DNA of 64,000 nt from Euzebya sp. (lineage in GTDB: Bacteria > Actinomycetota > Nitriliruptoria > Euzebyales > Euzebyaceae): positions 1 through 64,000 of the forward strand of contig NZ_CAXQBR010000084.1 in the NCBI RefSeq assembly GCF_964222135.1, given 5' to 3'. Every line of letters begins with the position of its first letter. Position 1 is the first letter of the stretch. Below, one piece after another: positions 1-8,574 of this stretch. Both the position numbers and the translations under genes were made by a program. The notes beneath the pieces are model-generated. The model made no database searches, was not told where the DNA came from, and was given only the letters and a program-made list of their open reading frames with translations.

Positions 1-93
1 CCCCCCCCCCCCCCCCCCCCCGCGGTCGTGCCCCTCGCCGCCCTGCCGGACGAGCTGGTGCGGCGGACGGGCCGCCTGGCGCCCTCGGCCTGA
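1..93 (+). CDS. 3' end of an unidentified gene (partial)
   Basis: An open frame runs in from the window edge and stops at TGA 91-93. The readable part (from position 22) ends in a short arginine- and leucine-rich tail, and the 21 leading C residues would read as seven prolines. There is too little sequence to name a family. The C-run at the extreme edge may be an assembly artefact, so the first seven codons should not be trusted. Confidence 0.3.
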   Translation, partial: PPPPPPPAVVPLAALPDELVRRTGRLAPSA

Positions 94-94
94 C

Positions 95-388
95 TCAGCC
101 GGCGCCGGACCCGCCGTCGGACCCGTCTGCAGACGCGCCCCCCTCAGGCGCGTCCTCGGCGTCCTCGTCCACCAGCAGGTGGGCGGGGATGTCCGGCATC
201 GTCGGGGGCAGCGACGCCTGCGGGACGGCCGCGACGCCGCAGCGCGGGCACTCGTCCTGCCACTCGGGCACCTCGCGGCGGCACTCCGGGCAGACCCGCA
301 GCTGCAGGTCGACGACCAGGCCGTGACCGCCCGGGGTCTTCTCGTCGGCCTTCTTCGGATCGTTCGTGACGAAGCCCATGTGGCTCAC
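95..388 (-). CDS. Small zinc-ribbon protein
   Basis: This 97-residue protein has two CxxC knuckles (CPEC near residue 33 and CPRC near residue 47), the signature of a short zinc ribbon, followed by an acidic Gly/Ala/Glu-rich tail. It starts at GTG 388, one base after the stop of the upstream ATPase gene, so the two are probably co-transcribed and translationally coupled; an in-frame ATG lies at 379. The specific role is unknown. Small zinc ribbons of this kind usually mediate protein or nucleic-acid contacts; nothing here shows which. Confidence 0.6.
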   Translation of the reverse strand: MSHMGFVTNDPKKADEKTPGGHGLVVDLQLRVCPECRREVPEWQDECPRCGVAAVPQASLPPTMPDIPAHLLVDEDAEDAPEGGASADGSDGGSGAG

Positions 389-389
389 G

Positions 390-1712
390 CTACCCGGATC
401 CGCCGTCGGCGTAGAGCGCGGCGGGCGTCAGCACCCCCGAGCCGCTCCGCGCCACGACGTCGACCTCCTCCGGTCGCCGCTCCAGGGCCTGTCGGATCCG
501 GTCCGCCCACACCCTCCCCTCCACCCCCGCTGCCCAGTGGCAGCTGACCGCGTGCAGGACGTGGGGGCCCTCGACCGCCATCACGTCGACGTCGTCCTCT
601 CCCGGGCCGCCCCACCACTCGCCGCAGGCGACGCCGGTGCGGTCCGCCAGCCAGTCGGCGACGACCCCCCGCAGGGCCGACGCCTGCGACGCGGCGATCC
701 GGTCGGCGGCCCGTCGCAGGACCGCCCCGCCACGGCCCAGCTCGAAGGCATCCCGGTGGGGGAGGACCACGCCGAGCCACAGGCGGAGGAACGGGTCGCG
801 CACCTGGTAGCGAACCCGCTTCGTGCGGCGCGGGTCCTCGCCGACGGGCGTCAGCCGGTCCAGGAGGCCGAGCCGCTCGAGGGCGCTCAGCGCCTCCGAC
901 GTGGTCGCCGGCGCCAACCCCGCGCGATCGCGGATCGCGGTGAACGACCCGGCCCCCAGGGCCACCAGCTCGAGCACACGGGCGGCGGCCGAGCCCGGGG
1001 TGAGCTCCTGGAGGACCACGGTCCCCTCGTCGCCCAGGGGCGCGCCGGCGCCGTCGAGCATCGCTGCCAGGTTGGCGGCGGCGTCGTGGCGGGGATCCCA
1101 CAGGGCCAGGTAGCGCGGCATGCCCCCGACGGTGACGAACGCCTCGAGCCACACCTCCGGATCCTCCCCGCCGACGAGCAGCGGTGCGTGGCGCCAGCTG
1201 AACGGCTGCAGCCGGAGGTGCATGTCCGGCCGGCCGAAGAGCGGGGCGTCGGAGGCGACCAGCTCCTCCATCAGCCCGACGTGGCTGCCGGCGAGGATGA
1301 TCGACAGCTGGCTGTCGCCCCGGTGGTCCCAGCGGGCCTGGAGGGTGGAGGGGAGGGACGGGTCGGTCTCGCACAGGTACGGGAACTCGTCGAGGACCAG
1401 CAGCAGCGGTTCCTCGGCCGCCCGGGCGAGGAGGTAGCCGAGCGCGGCGTCCCAGGACTCGAGGTGCCCGAGGTCCAGCAGGTCGCCGGGCTGGGGCGGG
1501 GCGACGGTCCGGACGCGCTCCTCCAGGCGGCGCATGGCCTCGGCGACCGGCGCACGGGTGCCGGGCAGGAAGATCGCCCGTCGGCTGCCGGCGAACGCGT
1601 CGAGCAGCGCGGTCTTCCCGACCCGCCGCCGCCCGCTGACCACGGCCATGCCGGGCCCGCAGGCCCGCTCGAGCGCGCGGAGCTCTTGTTCACGGTTGAC
1701 GAACTTCGGCAT
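390..1712 (-). CDS. AAA-type ATPase, ATPase_2/DUF234 family
   Basis: This 440-residue protein has a Walker A motif (GRRRVGKT, residues 27-34) and a Walker B motif (LLLVLDEF, near residue 105), followed by winged-helix-like sequence and a C-terminal segment with the EDDVDVMA acidic pattern of the DUF234 restriction-nuclease-like domain. Families with this architecture (PF01637 plus PF03008) are widespread and functionally poorly defined. The ATG at 1712 fits homolog starts, but an in-frame TTG at 1730 lies 7 nt after a TAACCT box, which would allow a leaderless start with six extra residues. The ATG sits inside a perfect inverted repeat (1702-1722). A zinc-ribbon gene follows one base downstream. 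Confidence 0.8.
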   Translation of the reverse strand: MPKFVNREQELRALERACGPGMAVVSGRRRVGKTALLDAFAGSRRAIFLPGTRAPVAEAMRRLEERVRTVAPPQPGDLLDLGHLESWDAALGYLLARAAEEPLLLVLDEFPYLCETDPSLPSTLQARWDHRGDSQLSIILAGSHVGLMEELVASDAPLFGRPDMHLRLQPFSWRHAPLLVGGEDPEVWLEAFVTVGGMPRYLALWDPRHDAAANLAAMLDGAGAPLGDEGTVVLQELTPGSAAARVLELVALGAGSFTAIRDRAGLAPATTSEALSALERLGLLDRLTPVGEDPRRTKRVRYQVRDPFLRLWLGVVLPHRDAFELGRGGAVLRRAADRIAASQASALRGVVADWLADRTGVACGEWWGGPGEDDVDVMAVEGPHVLHAVSCHWAAGVEGRVWADRIRQALERRPEEVDVVARSGSGVLTPAALYADGGSG

Positions 1713-1722
1713 GACCGAAGTT
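1702..1722. promoter_or_regulatory. Inverted repeat over the ATPase start codon
   Basis: Perfect 8-bp arms AACTTCGG and CCGAAGTT are separated by 5 bp that contain the ATG of the ATPase gene. It could be a protein operator for autoregulation or an RNA hairpin hiding the start codon. The choice between these is inference. Confidence 0.5.
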
Positions 1723-1790
1723 TGGCACAACCGATCAAGGTTAGGGGGGAGGTGTGACATGGCGACGGGCGGTCCCCGTCGGCGCGACCG

Positions 1791-3482
1791 TCAGCGCGCC
1801 GGGTACCGCTCCCGGAACCGCGCTTCGGACTCGTCGTCGGCGATGACCACCAGGTCCGCGTCGGCCGGCAGCGGGGTCTCGGGGTCGGGGGTGGCCCGCA
1901 CCTGCCCGCCCTCCTCGATCGCCACCACGGTGCACCCCGTCTCCGCCCCGACGTCCGCGTCCGCGAGGCTCCTGCCGGCGAGGCCCGGCGGCACCGGGGT
2001 CTGGAACAGCTGCACCCCCTCGACCACGAGCAGCCGGTCGTCGTCGCCCATCACGTTCCACATGCGGATGGCGCCGAGGCTCGCGTAGCCCAGCACCGCG
2101 TCGGCGCCGGCCCGGTGGAGCGTCGCGGTGTTCCGGTCGCGGGTCGCCCTGGCGATGATCTGCAGGTCCTCGCGGAGGCGGCGGCAGTAGATGGTCAGGA
2201 AGACGTTGCGGTCGTCCTCGTGGCTGGTGATCAGGACGGCCCCGACGTCGTCGATCCCCGCCTCGCGCAGCACCTCGAGGTCGGCGGCGTCACCGATGAC
2301 GTACCGGCCGCCGTCGACGCGGGGCCGGTCCGGGTCCTGCTCGACGACCGTCGCGGCGATGCCCCGCTCCGCCAGGGCCGTGGCGGCGGCCCGGCCGACC
2401 CTCCCGCCGCCGAGTACCAGCACCGACAGGTCGTAGGGGTCGTCGGCCGCGTGGATCCGGTCGTACGCGTCGAGCTGCTCCTCGGTGCCGGCGAGGATCA
2501 GCACGTCCGCCTCCGCCAGCTCCTCGTCCGGCGTCGGCCGCCGGAACGTCCCACCGCCCCACACGCCGATCACGTTGACGCCGGCGCAACGGCGCATGTC
2601 CACCTCCGCCAGCGCTCGACCGACCATGTCGGTCCCCGCGACGGTCGCCTCGGCGATGAGGATCACGCCGAACGAGCCGATCACGTGGGCGCGGCGGTCC
2701 CGACCGAGCACGCGTCGCGCCATGGCCTCCCCGAGCAGCTGGCCCATCTGCAGCACCCGGTCGCAGCCGGCCAGCTCGAGGACGTCGACCGATGCGGCGG
2801 CCGTGGCGGTCGCGACGATCGGGACGTCCTCGTCCACCCCGCGGACGGTGAAGGCGACGTTGGTGTTCGCCGCGTCCGAGCGGGTGGTGACCAGCAGCGC
2901 CGCCTGTGCCGCCCGCGCCTCGACGTACGTCGAGGGGTCGTCCAGCTCGCCGCGCATCACCGCGTAGCCACGGTCGTGCAGCCGCAGCGCCTCGTCGACG
3001 TCGTCCACCAGCACGACGTACGGGATGGACGCGGCGCGGGCGTGATCGATGAGCGCGTCGGTCATCGCGTCCAGCTGGGTGATGATGATGTGGCCCGCGG
3101 TGCGGTCGTCGAGCTCCCGTGGGGCGCGTGACCGCTCGCGCGCATCCATCCACGGGTCGACGACGAACTTGATGACCGCGAACGGCAACAGGACGAGGAT
3201 GAACACCGCGCCGGTGGCGAGGACCAGCATCGAGAAGGCCCTGCCCGCGTCGCCCTCGAAGGTGATGTCGCCGAACCCCAACGTCGACATGACCGTCAGC
3301 ACCCAGTAGAAGCTGGTGGTCCAGGAGAACTCGCGGTCCTCGAGGGCCATCAGCTGGTGGAACACCGCCGCGTAGGCCACCGTCAGGACGACGAGGAGGA
3401 CCAGCAGTCGCACGACCACCCGCAGGTTCCGCCGCTGCCGCTGATCGGAGATGGCGCTCGCCAGCAGCCCGAGGCTCTTCAC
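1791..3482 (-). CDS. Potassium channel with two RCK (TrkA-N/TrkA-C) modules
   Basis: This 563-residue protein has two N-terminal membrane helices flanking a pore loop with the selectivity filter TLGFGD, which is the TxGxGD signature of K+ channels. Two tandem cytoplasmic RCK modules follow. The second contains a clear Rossmann glycine motif (GGGRVGRA) for nucleotide binding, while the first is less canonical. The architecture matches single-chain GsuK-like ligand-gated K+ channels. GTG 3482 overlaps the TGA of the upstream membrane-protein gene (GTGA), indicating translational coupling. The gating ligand cannot be deduced. Confidence 0.9.
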   Translation of the reverse strand: MKSLGLLASAISDQRQRRNLRVVVRLLVLLVVLTVAYAAVFHQLMALEDREFSWTTSFYWVLTVMSTLGFGDITFEGDAGRAFSMLVLATGAVFILVLLPFAVIKFVVDPWMDARERSRAPRELDDRTAGHIIITQLDAMTDALIDHARAASIPYVVLVDDVDEALRLHDRGYAVMRGELDDPSTYVEARAAQAALLVTTRSDAANTNVAFTVRGVDEDVPIVATATAAASVDVLELAGCDRVLQMGQLLGEAMARRVLGRDRRAHVIGSFGVILIAEATVAGTDMVGRALAEVDMRRCAGVNVIGVWGGGTFRRPTPDEELAEADVLILAGTEEQLDAYDRIHAADDPYDLSVLVLGGGRVGRAAATALAERGIAATVVEQDPDRPRVDGGRYVIGDAADLEVLREAGIDDVGAVLITSHEDDRNVFLTIYCRRLREDLQIIARATRDRNTATLHRAGADAVLGYASLGAIRMWNVMGDDDRLLVVEGVQLFQTPVPPGLAGRSLADADVGAETGCTVVAIEEGGQVRATPDPETPLPADADLVVIADDESEARFRERYPAR

Positions 3483-4927
3483 GCCGACACGTCCTCGGCC
3501 ACGGGGGAGGGCGGGGGCGCCGCCCCGGTGGCACGACGGTCCTCCGACCGTCCGCGCCGCCACAGCGCGTGGGCGGCGACGGCGACGGCGATCGCGCCGA
3601 CCCCGACCGCCGGCACGCTGTAGCGGGGCATGAAGTGGGTCATGCCCGCGTAGAGGGCGAACGACGCGAGGGCGGGCGTGACGAACAGCGCCAGGGAGGA
3701 CCGGCGGCGGCGCCACCCCCACCACGCCAGCACCGCCATGGCGGGCAGGTACGTGCGACCGATCAGCTCGGCGGCGAGATCCCCGACGTGCACGGCGGGT
3801 CCGTCGACGTCGAACTGCGCCCAGGGGACGGCCCCGCGGTAGAGGAGGAGGGGCGTGAGGACGACGTGCGGGACGGCTCGGCGCGCCAGCACCGTCCCCA
3901 GGCCGTCGCGGTCGACCTCGTCGCGCACCCGCTCGTGGCCCTGGTAGTAGCCGTCCGGGTCGTCGCGGTCGAGGCGGGCGTGGGCGTCCTCGGGCAGCAG
4001 CGCGGCCGCGAGGTCGGGGCCGTGGGTGGGGGTGGCCCAGTAGAGGATCGCCGCGCCGGCCTCCCGCGCCGTGAGGGTGTCGTAGGACAGCCGGGTCATC
4101 AGGACCGCGTCCGCACCGCGGGTGATCACCCACCCCTCCCCGGCGACCGCGTTGCGGGCCATCCACGCCACCGGCAGCGACAGCGCGGCCACGACCAGTA
4201 CGGCGACCACCCGGCCGTGCGCGGTGCGGGCGTCACGGGTGGTCCGGTCACCGACCAGCCACACCACCGCCGCGACGAGCGGGATCACGTAGAGGAAGAT
4301 GGCCTTGGTCAGCGCGAGCAGCCCGAGGGACAGGCCGCCCGCGACGGCCCAGCGCCGACGACCGCTGCGCTGGAGCTGCACCGACGCCGCGCTGGCGGCC
4401 AGGAGCAGCAGCGCCGCCAGGACCTCGGTGTAGTAGGTGTCGACGTAGCCCAGCACGCTGGTGGACGTCGCCACGACCGCGGTCGGCGCGAGGGCCCAGG
4501 CGGGCGGCAGCCACAGCCGGGCGGTGGCCCAGGTCAACCCGACCAGGCAGAGGAGCAGCACGCCGTTCAGCAGCTTCCAGCGCGCGTTCGGCGCACGACA
4601 CGCCGGCGACGTGCCCTCGACGACGCAGTCCACGTCGAGGTCGTCGACCACTCCGCCGCCGTGCACCACGGCGTCGACGAGGATCGCCCCGGCGAGCAGG
4701 GCGGGGAAGAGGGGTTCGCGGCCCGGGTGGTGATCGAGCGGCCCGTCGTCGCGGGAGGTCGAGAAGACGCCCTCGGTCGCCAGGTTCCACGCCGCCGTCA
4801 CGACGTAGTCGCCGTCGACGTCGGCCGGCGCGGTCGACGGCAGCGAGATCGCGTTGACGACCGCCACGACGGCGACCAGCAGCACGCCGGTCCCGACGAC
4901 GGCGCGGTGACGTGCCGAGCGGGCCAT
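3479..4927 (-). CDS. GT-C-like polytopic membrane protein (putative lipid-linked glycosyltransferase)
   Basis: This 482-residue protein has about ten hydrophobic helices and, just after the first helix, an extracytoplasmic loop with acidic residues (the DVDGDY region), the usual place for the catalytic acid in GT-C/PMT-type glycosyltransferases. No specific acceptor can be assigned. ATG 4927 follows an AGAGGTG ribosome-binding site; longer upstream starts would cross the divergent ligase promoter region. Its stop overlaps the start of the potassium channel gene. The glycosyltransferase assignment rests on topology rather than on a clear motif. Confidence 0.65.
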   Translation of the reverse strand: MARSARHRAVVGTGVLLVAVVAVVNAISLPSTAPADVDGDYVVTAAWNLATEGVFSTSRDDGPLDHHPGREPLFPALLAGAILVDAVVHGGGVVDDLDVDCVVEGTSPACRAPNARWKLLNGVLLLCLVGLTWATARLWLPPAWALAPTAVVATSTSVLGYVDTYYTEVLAALLLLAASAASVQLQRSGRRRWAVAGGLSLGLLALTKAIFLYVIPLVAAVVWLVGDRTTRDARTAHGRVVAVLVVAALSLPVAWMARNAVAGEGWVITRGADAVLMTRLSYDTLTAREAGAAILYWATPTHGPDLAAALLPEDAHARLDRDDPDGYYQGHERVRDEVDRDGLGTVLARRAVPHVVLTPLLLYRGAVPWAQFDVDGPAVHVGDLAAELIGRTYLPAMAVLAWWGWRRRRSSLALFVTPALASFALYAGMTHFMPRYSVPAVGVGAIAVAVAAHALWRRGRSEDRRATGAAPPPSPVAEDVSA

Positions 4928-4984
4928 GGCCACACCTCTACCCCTCTCGAGCCTCGCGCACGACGTCACCCCGATCGCGGCCGG

Positions 4985-4990
4985 TACGCT
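4985..4990 (+). promoter_or_regulatory. -10 box (TACGCT) for a leaderless DNA ligase transcript
   Basis: The hexamer TACGCT ends 7 nt before GTG 4998, so transcription should begin at or next to the start codon. This is one of a recurring set in the window. Confidence 0.55.
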
Positions 4991-4997
4991 CGCCGAC

Positions 4998-6071
4998 GTG
5001 GACCTGCCCGTCATGCCGCCCGTCAAGCCCATGCTCGCCAAGCCCGTCAAGGCCCTGCCGGACGGCCCGATGTCGTACGAGCCGAAGTGGGACGGCTACC
5101 GCTGCATCGTCTTCCGCGACGGCGACGAGGTCGTGCTGGGCTCCCGCAACGAGAAGCCGCTGGACCGGTACTTCCCGGAGATGCGCGCGCCGCTGCTCGA
5201 CGCCCTCCCCGAGCGCTGCGTCGTCGACGGGGAGCTGTTCGTCGCCATCGACGGCCGACTCGACTTCGACGCGCTGGGCCAGCGGATCCACCCGGCCGAG
5301 TCCCGTGTCGCCATGCTGGCCGAGCGCACGCCGGCGGAGTTCGTCGCCTTCGACGTGCTCGCGCTGGGGGACGAGTCGCTGATCAGCCAGCCGTTCGAGG
5401 CGCGCCGCGCCGTCCTCGAGGACATCGCCGGCGGGTTCCACCCCCCGATCCACCTTGCACCCGCGACTCGCGACCCCGCCGTGGCCATGGAGTGGTTCGA
5501 CGCGTTCGAGGGTGCGGGCCTGGACGGCCTGATCGTCAAGCCCCTCGGGGACCCCTACACCTTCGACAAGCGCACCCAGTTCAAGCTCAAGCACGTCCGC
5601 AGCGCCGACTGCGTCGTGGCGGGCTACCGGATCCACAAGTCCGGCGACGGGGTGGGCTCGCTGATCCTCGGCCTCTACAGCCCCGAGGGGCAGCTGTGGC
5701 ACGTCGGGGTGGCGGCCAGCTTCACCGCGGCCAGGCGCCGGGAGCTGCTCGACGAGGTCGCCCCGCTGGTCATGGAGGACTTCAGTGGCCATCCGTGGTC
5801 GGCCTGGCTCGACGCCGAGGCCAACGCCGACGGCTCGATGCCCGGAGCCCCGAACCGGTGGAGCGGCGCCCGGGGTGGCGACCACTCGTGGATCCCGCTC
5901 CGCCCCGAGCGGGTGGTCGAGGTCAGCTACACCTGGGCCACCGCCGGGCGGTTCCGCGGCACCACGAAGATGCTGCGCTGGCGACCCGACCGCGAGCCGG
6001 GGTCCTGCTCGACCGAGCAGCTCGCCGAGCCCGAGCCCGTGCCGATCCACGAGGTCCTCGGCGCGGGCTGA
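4998..6071 (+). CDS. ligC: ATP-dependent DNA ligase, LigC-like
   Basis: This 357-residue ligase has the nucleotidyltransferase motif I KWDGYR, with the adenylated lysine at residue 30, followed by motif III-like (FVAFDVLA) and motif IV-like (GLDGLIVK) segments and a C-terminal OB-fold-sized region. It is the size of mycobacterial LigC and lacks the polymerase and nuclease domains of LigD. Such enzymes act in repair of nicks or breaks in addition to the essential NAD-dependent ligase. I chose GTG 4998 because a TACGCT -10 box lies 7 nt upstream; ATG 5013 and ATG 4926 are alternatives. It stands alone and converges on the oxidase gene. Confidence 0.9.
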   Translation: MDLPVMPPVKPMLAKPVKALPDGPMSYEPKWDGYRCIVFRDGDEVVLGSRNEKPLDRYFPEMRAPLLDALPERCVVDGELFVAIDGRLDFDALGQRIHPAESRVAMLAERTPAEFVAFDVLALGDESLISQPFEARRAVLEDIAGGFHPPIHLAPATRDPAVAMEWFDAFEGAGLDGLIVKPLGDPYTFDKRTQFKLKHVRSADCVVAGYRIHKSGDGVGSLILGLYSPEGQLWHVGVAASFTAARRRELLDEVAPLVMEDFSGHPWSAWLDAEANADGSMPGAPNRWSGARGGDHSWIPLRPERVVEVSYTWATAGRFRGTTKMLRWRPDREPGSCSTEQLAEPEPVPIHEVLGAG

Positions 6072-6077
6072 GCCCGC
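6063..6077. terminator. Short hairpin between convergent genes
   Basis: GCGGGC and GCCCGC arms flank the TGA stop codon of the ligase gene, and the oxidase gene ends 9 bp further on. The stem is only 6 bp without a T-tract, so it is at best a weak bidirectional terminator. Confidence 0.35.
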
Positions 6078-6085
6078 CCGCGCGG

Positions 6086-8476
6086 TCAGGCGTCGAGGAG
6101 GGCCTCGAGCGCGGCCACGACGGCGTCGGGCACCGCGGTCGCCCCGCCGACCACGAACAGGTCGCGGGGCTGCAGGCGGCTGACCTCGGCCGTGACGACG
6201 TCCGGCACGCCGGTCGGCGGGACCAGCAGCAGCGGGCCCCGCCCGCCCGCCAGCGGCGCGGCGGCGAGCGCATCCGGGAACGCCTGGCCGGTGGCGACGA
6301 CGACCACGCCGTCCGGTCGCGGCGCGAACGTGGCCGCCGACAGCGCGGCGGCCGTGGCGTGGCGGTCCGGCCCGGCGATCCGCTCGACCGGCGCCCCGGC
6401 GGCCTCGCCCGCCGCCGCCGCGACCGCCTCGCCGATCGCGCCGGTGCCGCCCAGCACCACCACCCGCCCGGGGGCCAGCCGGGCCAGCTCGGCGGCGGTC
6501 TCGGCCGGCAGCGCGTCGCGGGACACCAGCAGCAGCGGACCGCCGACGGCCACCGCCGCGGCGCCACCGCCCAGCGCGTCGGGGAAGGCGTCGCCGGTCG
6601 CGAGGTGAACCACCGGTGCCGACGCGAACGTCGCGGCGCTCACCGCCGCCGCGGTGGCGTGGCGGGAGGGGCCGGCCAGCCGCGCGACCGGCGCGATCGC
6701 GGCGAGCGCCTGGGCGACCGCCTCGCTGACGGCGGAGGGGCCGCCGACCACGACGATCCGCTCCGGCACGAGGCGGCGCAGCTCCGCGGCGGTCGCCGGG
6801 TGCAGGGCGTCGCGCCCCGTGAGCAGCACGGGCCCGCCGGTCGCCGCCGCCGCCGGACCCGCGGCGAGGGCGTCGGCGAAGCCGTCGGCGCTGCAGACCC
6901 ACGCCACCGGCGCGTCGGCGGGGGAGGTCGTGGCGGACACCTCGACGGCCGTCTCGACCCGGCCGGCCCCCGCCAGGCGCCGGGCGCCGACGACGCGGAG
7001 CTGGGCCATCATGTCGTGGTCCTCGTGCTCGAGGATGTGGCAGTGGTAGACGAAGGTGCCCGGGATGTGGGCGAAGCGGGCGTCGACCTCGACGGTCTGG
7101 CCGGCGTGGACGGGCACGGTGTCGGCCCACCCCTCCTCCCACGGCTGGACCGTCAGGGCCTGGCCCTGCCGGGACGTCCGGGACACGAGCCGCAGGTGCG
7201 CCTGGTGCAGGTGCATCGGGTGCGTGGCGGCCGACGGGTTGCGGAAGCGCCACCGCTCGAGCGCGCCGGCGCGGGGCGTCGCGTCGATCCGGGCGGCGTC
7301 GAAGGCGTTGCCGTTGAGCCGCCAGGTGTCGCTCGCGAAGGACAGCAGCACCTCGCGGGTGGCCGTCGGCGCCGCCGTGGCCGCGATCGGCCGCAGCGCG
7401 CGGGGCACGGCGACGGCCGGCCCGGTCGCCTCGCCCACGGCGATGCGGAGCAGCCCGCGACGGGCCTCGGGCGCGACGACGTCCTCGATGGTGACCGACG
7501 TCCCCGCGGCGACCGCGGCCAGGTCCATCACCAGCTCGGCGCGCTCACCGGGCCACAGGTCGAGCTGGTCCCGCTCGACCGGGGCGGGGAGGAGCCCCTG
7601 GTCCCCGCCGATCTGGGTCCACGGCACGCCGTCGGCGCGGCGGAGCCCGAAGGGCCGGTTGTTCGAACCGTTGACCACGCGCACCCGGTACGTCGCCCGG
7701 TCCAGCCGGGTCGACGGGTGCGGCACGCCGTTGACGCACAGGACGTCGCCGGGCACGCCGTCGTGGGTCGGGCCGGGGTCGTACGCCAGCTGGCCATCGG
7801 CGTCGAAGGTGCGGTCGGACAGGAGCCACAGCAGGTCGTGGTCGGCATCGGGCAGCCCGAGGGCGTCGTCCTCGGCCGGGTCGGTGAGCACGTACGCCCC
7901 GGCGAGCCCCGCGTGGACGTTGCGGGCCGTCGCGTGCATCACGTGGTCGTGGTACCAGAGCGTCGCGCCCGGCTGGTCGTTGGGGTAGCGGTAGGTGCGC
8001 CGCGCGCCCGGGGCGATCTGGTCGAGGGGGTGGCCGTCGTGCTCCGGGGCGGTCACCCCGCCGTGGAGGTGCACGACCACCGGCGCGTCGTGGCCGTTGG
8101 TGACCTCCACCTCGACCGGGCGACCCCGGACCGCGCGGATCGTGGGCCCCGGCCAGGTGCCGTCGTAGGTCAGCAGGTCGGTCTCGCGTCCCGGGAGGAT
8201 CTCCGCGGTCGCGCAGACCACCGCGATCCGGTAGCGGTCCACGCCGCCGGCGTCCTCGACCGGCACCGCCACCGGCGGGACCCGCAGCTCGGCGGCGAAC
8301 AGCTCGGGCAGCAGCGCCTCGGGTGTCGCGGCGAAGCCCGCGAGCGGGATCGAGCACCACGGCGGCAGCACCCCCGCGGCAGCGGGGGCGGCAGCCCGTC
8401 CGGGGATGGCCAGGGCGGCGGCGCCCACGGCCCCGGTGGCGAGCAGCCGGCGGCGGGACAGGGGTCGAGTCGACAT
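6086..8476 (-). CDS. Tat-exported multicopper oxidase fused to CWB2 repeats
   Basis: This 796-residue protein opens with a twin-arginine signal (SRRRLL, residues 7-12). The copper-binding motifs of a three-domain multicopper oxidase follow in order: HLHGG (136-140), WYHDH (174-178), HPMHLHQ (near 418) and HCHILEH (near 475), giving the type 1, 2 and 3 copper ligands of CotA/laccase-like enzymes. From about residue 500 the protein continues into three CWB2 repeats (PF04122), each with the FADAL or FPDAL core. The likely role is extracellular oxidation of phenolics, metals or bilirubin-like substrates while attached to the cell wall. ATG 8476 is preceded by GAGG. The terminator of the next gene lies just upstream, so it has its own promoter. 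Confidence 0.9.
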   Translation of the reverse strand: MSTRPLSRRRLLATGAVGAAALAIPGRAAAPAAAGVLPPWCSIPLAGFAATPEALLPELFAAELRVPPVAVPVEDAGGVDRYRIAVVCATAEILPGRETDLLTYDGTWPGPTIRAVRGRPVEVEVTNGHDAPVVVHLHGGVTAPEHDGHPLDQIAPGARRTYRYPNDQPGATLWYHDHVMHATARNVHAGLAGAYVLTDPAEDDALGLPDADHDLLWLLSDRTFDADGQLAYDPGPTHDGVPGDVLCVNGVPHPSTRLDRATYRVRVVNGSNNRPFGLRRADGVPWTQIGGDQGLLPAPVERDQLDLWPGERAELVMDLAAVAAGTSVTIEDVVAPEARRGLLRIAVGEATGPAVAVPRALRPIAATAAPTATREVLLSFASDTWRLNGNAFDAARIDATPRAGALERWRFRNPSAATHPMHLHQAHLRLVSRTSRQGQALTVQPWEEGWADTVPVHAGQTVEVDARFAHIPGTFVYHCHILEHEDHDMMAQLRVVGARRLAGAGRVETAVEVSATTSPADAPVAWVCSADGFADALAAGPAAAATGGPVLLTGRDALHPATAAELRRLVPERIVVVGGPSAVSEAVAQALAAIAPVARLAGPSRHATAAAVSAATFASAPVVHLATGDAFPDALGGGAAAVAVGGPLLLVSRDALPAETAAELARLAPGRVVVLGGTGAIGEAVAAAAGEAAGAPVERIAGPDRHATAAALSAATFAPRPDGVVVVATGQAFPDALAAAPLAGGRGPLLLVPPTGVPDVVTAEVSRLQPRDLFVVGGATAVPDAVVAALEALLDA

Positions 8477-8524
8477 CGGGGACCTCGGGGGGAGGAGCTG
8501 GTCGGTGGGGTGGGCTGACACGAC

Positions 8525-8553
8525 AGGGGCGGGCCGCGATGCGACCCGCCCCT
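8525..8553 (-). terminator. Hairpin terminator of the ScyD-like gene
   Basis: The 9-bp arms AGGGGCGGG and CCCGCCCCT are separated by 11 nt and lie 22-50 bp beyond the stop of the leftward gene ending at 8575. There is no T-tract, as is common at this GC content. Confidence 0.6.
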
Positions 8554-8574
8554 GCGCTGCGTCACGTCACCGGG

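Noticed and set aside
3569-8518. Very long antisense open frame (about 1650 codons) across the membrane protein, ligase and oxidase genes
   Set aside because: It is a shadow of the genes on both strands, Arg/Gly-rich and without domains.
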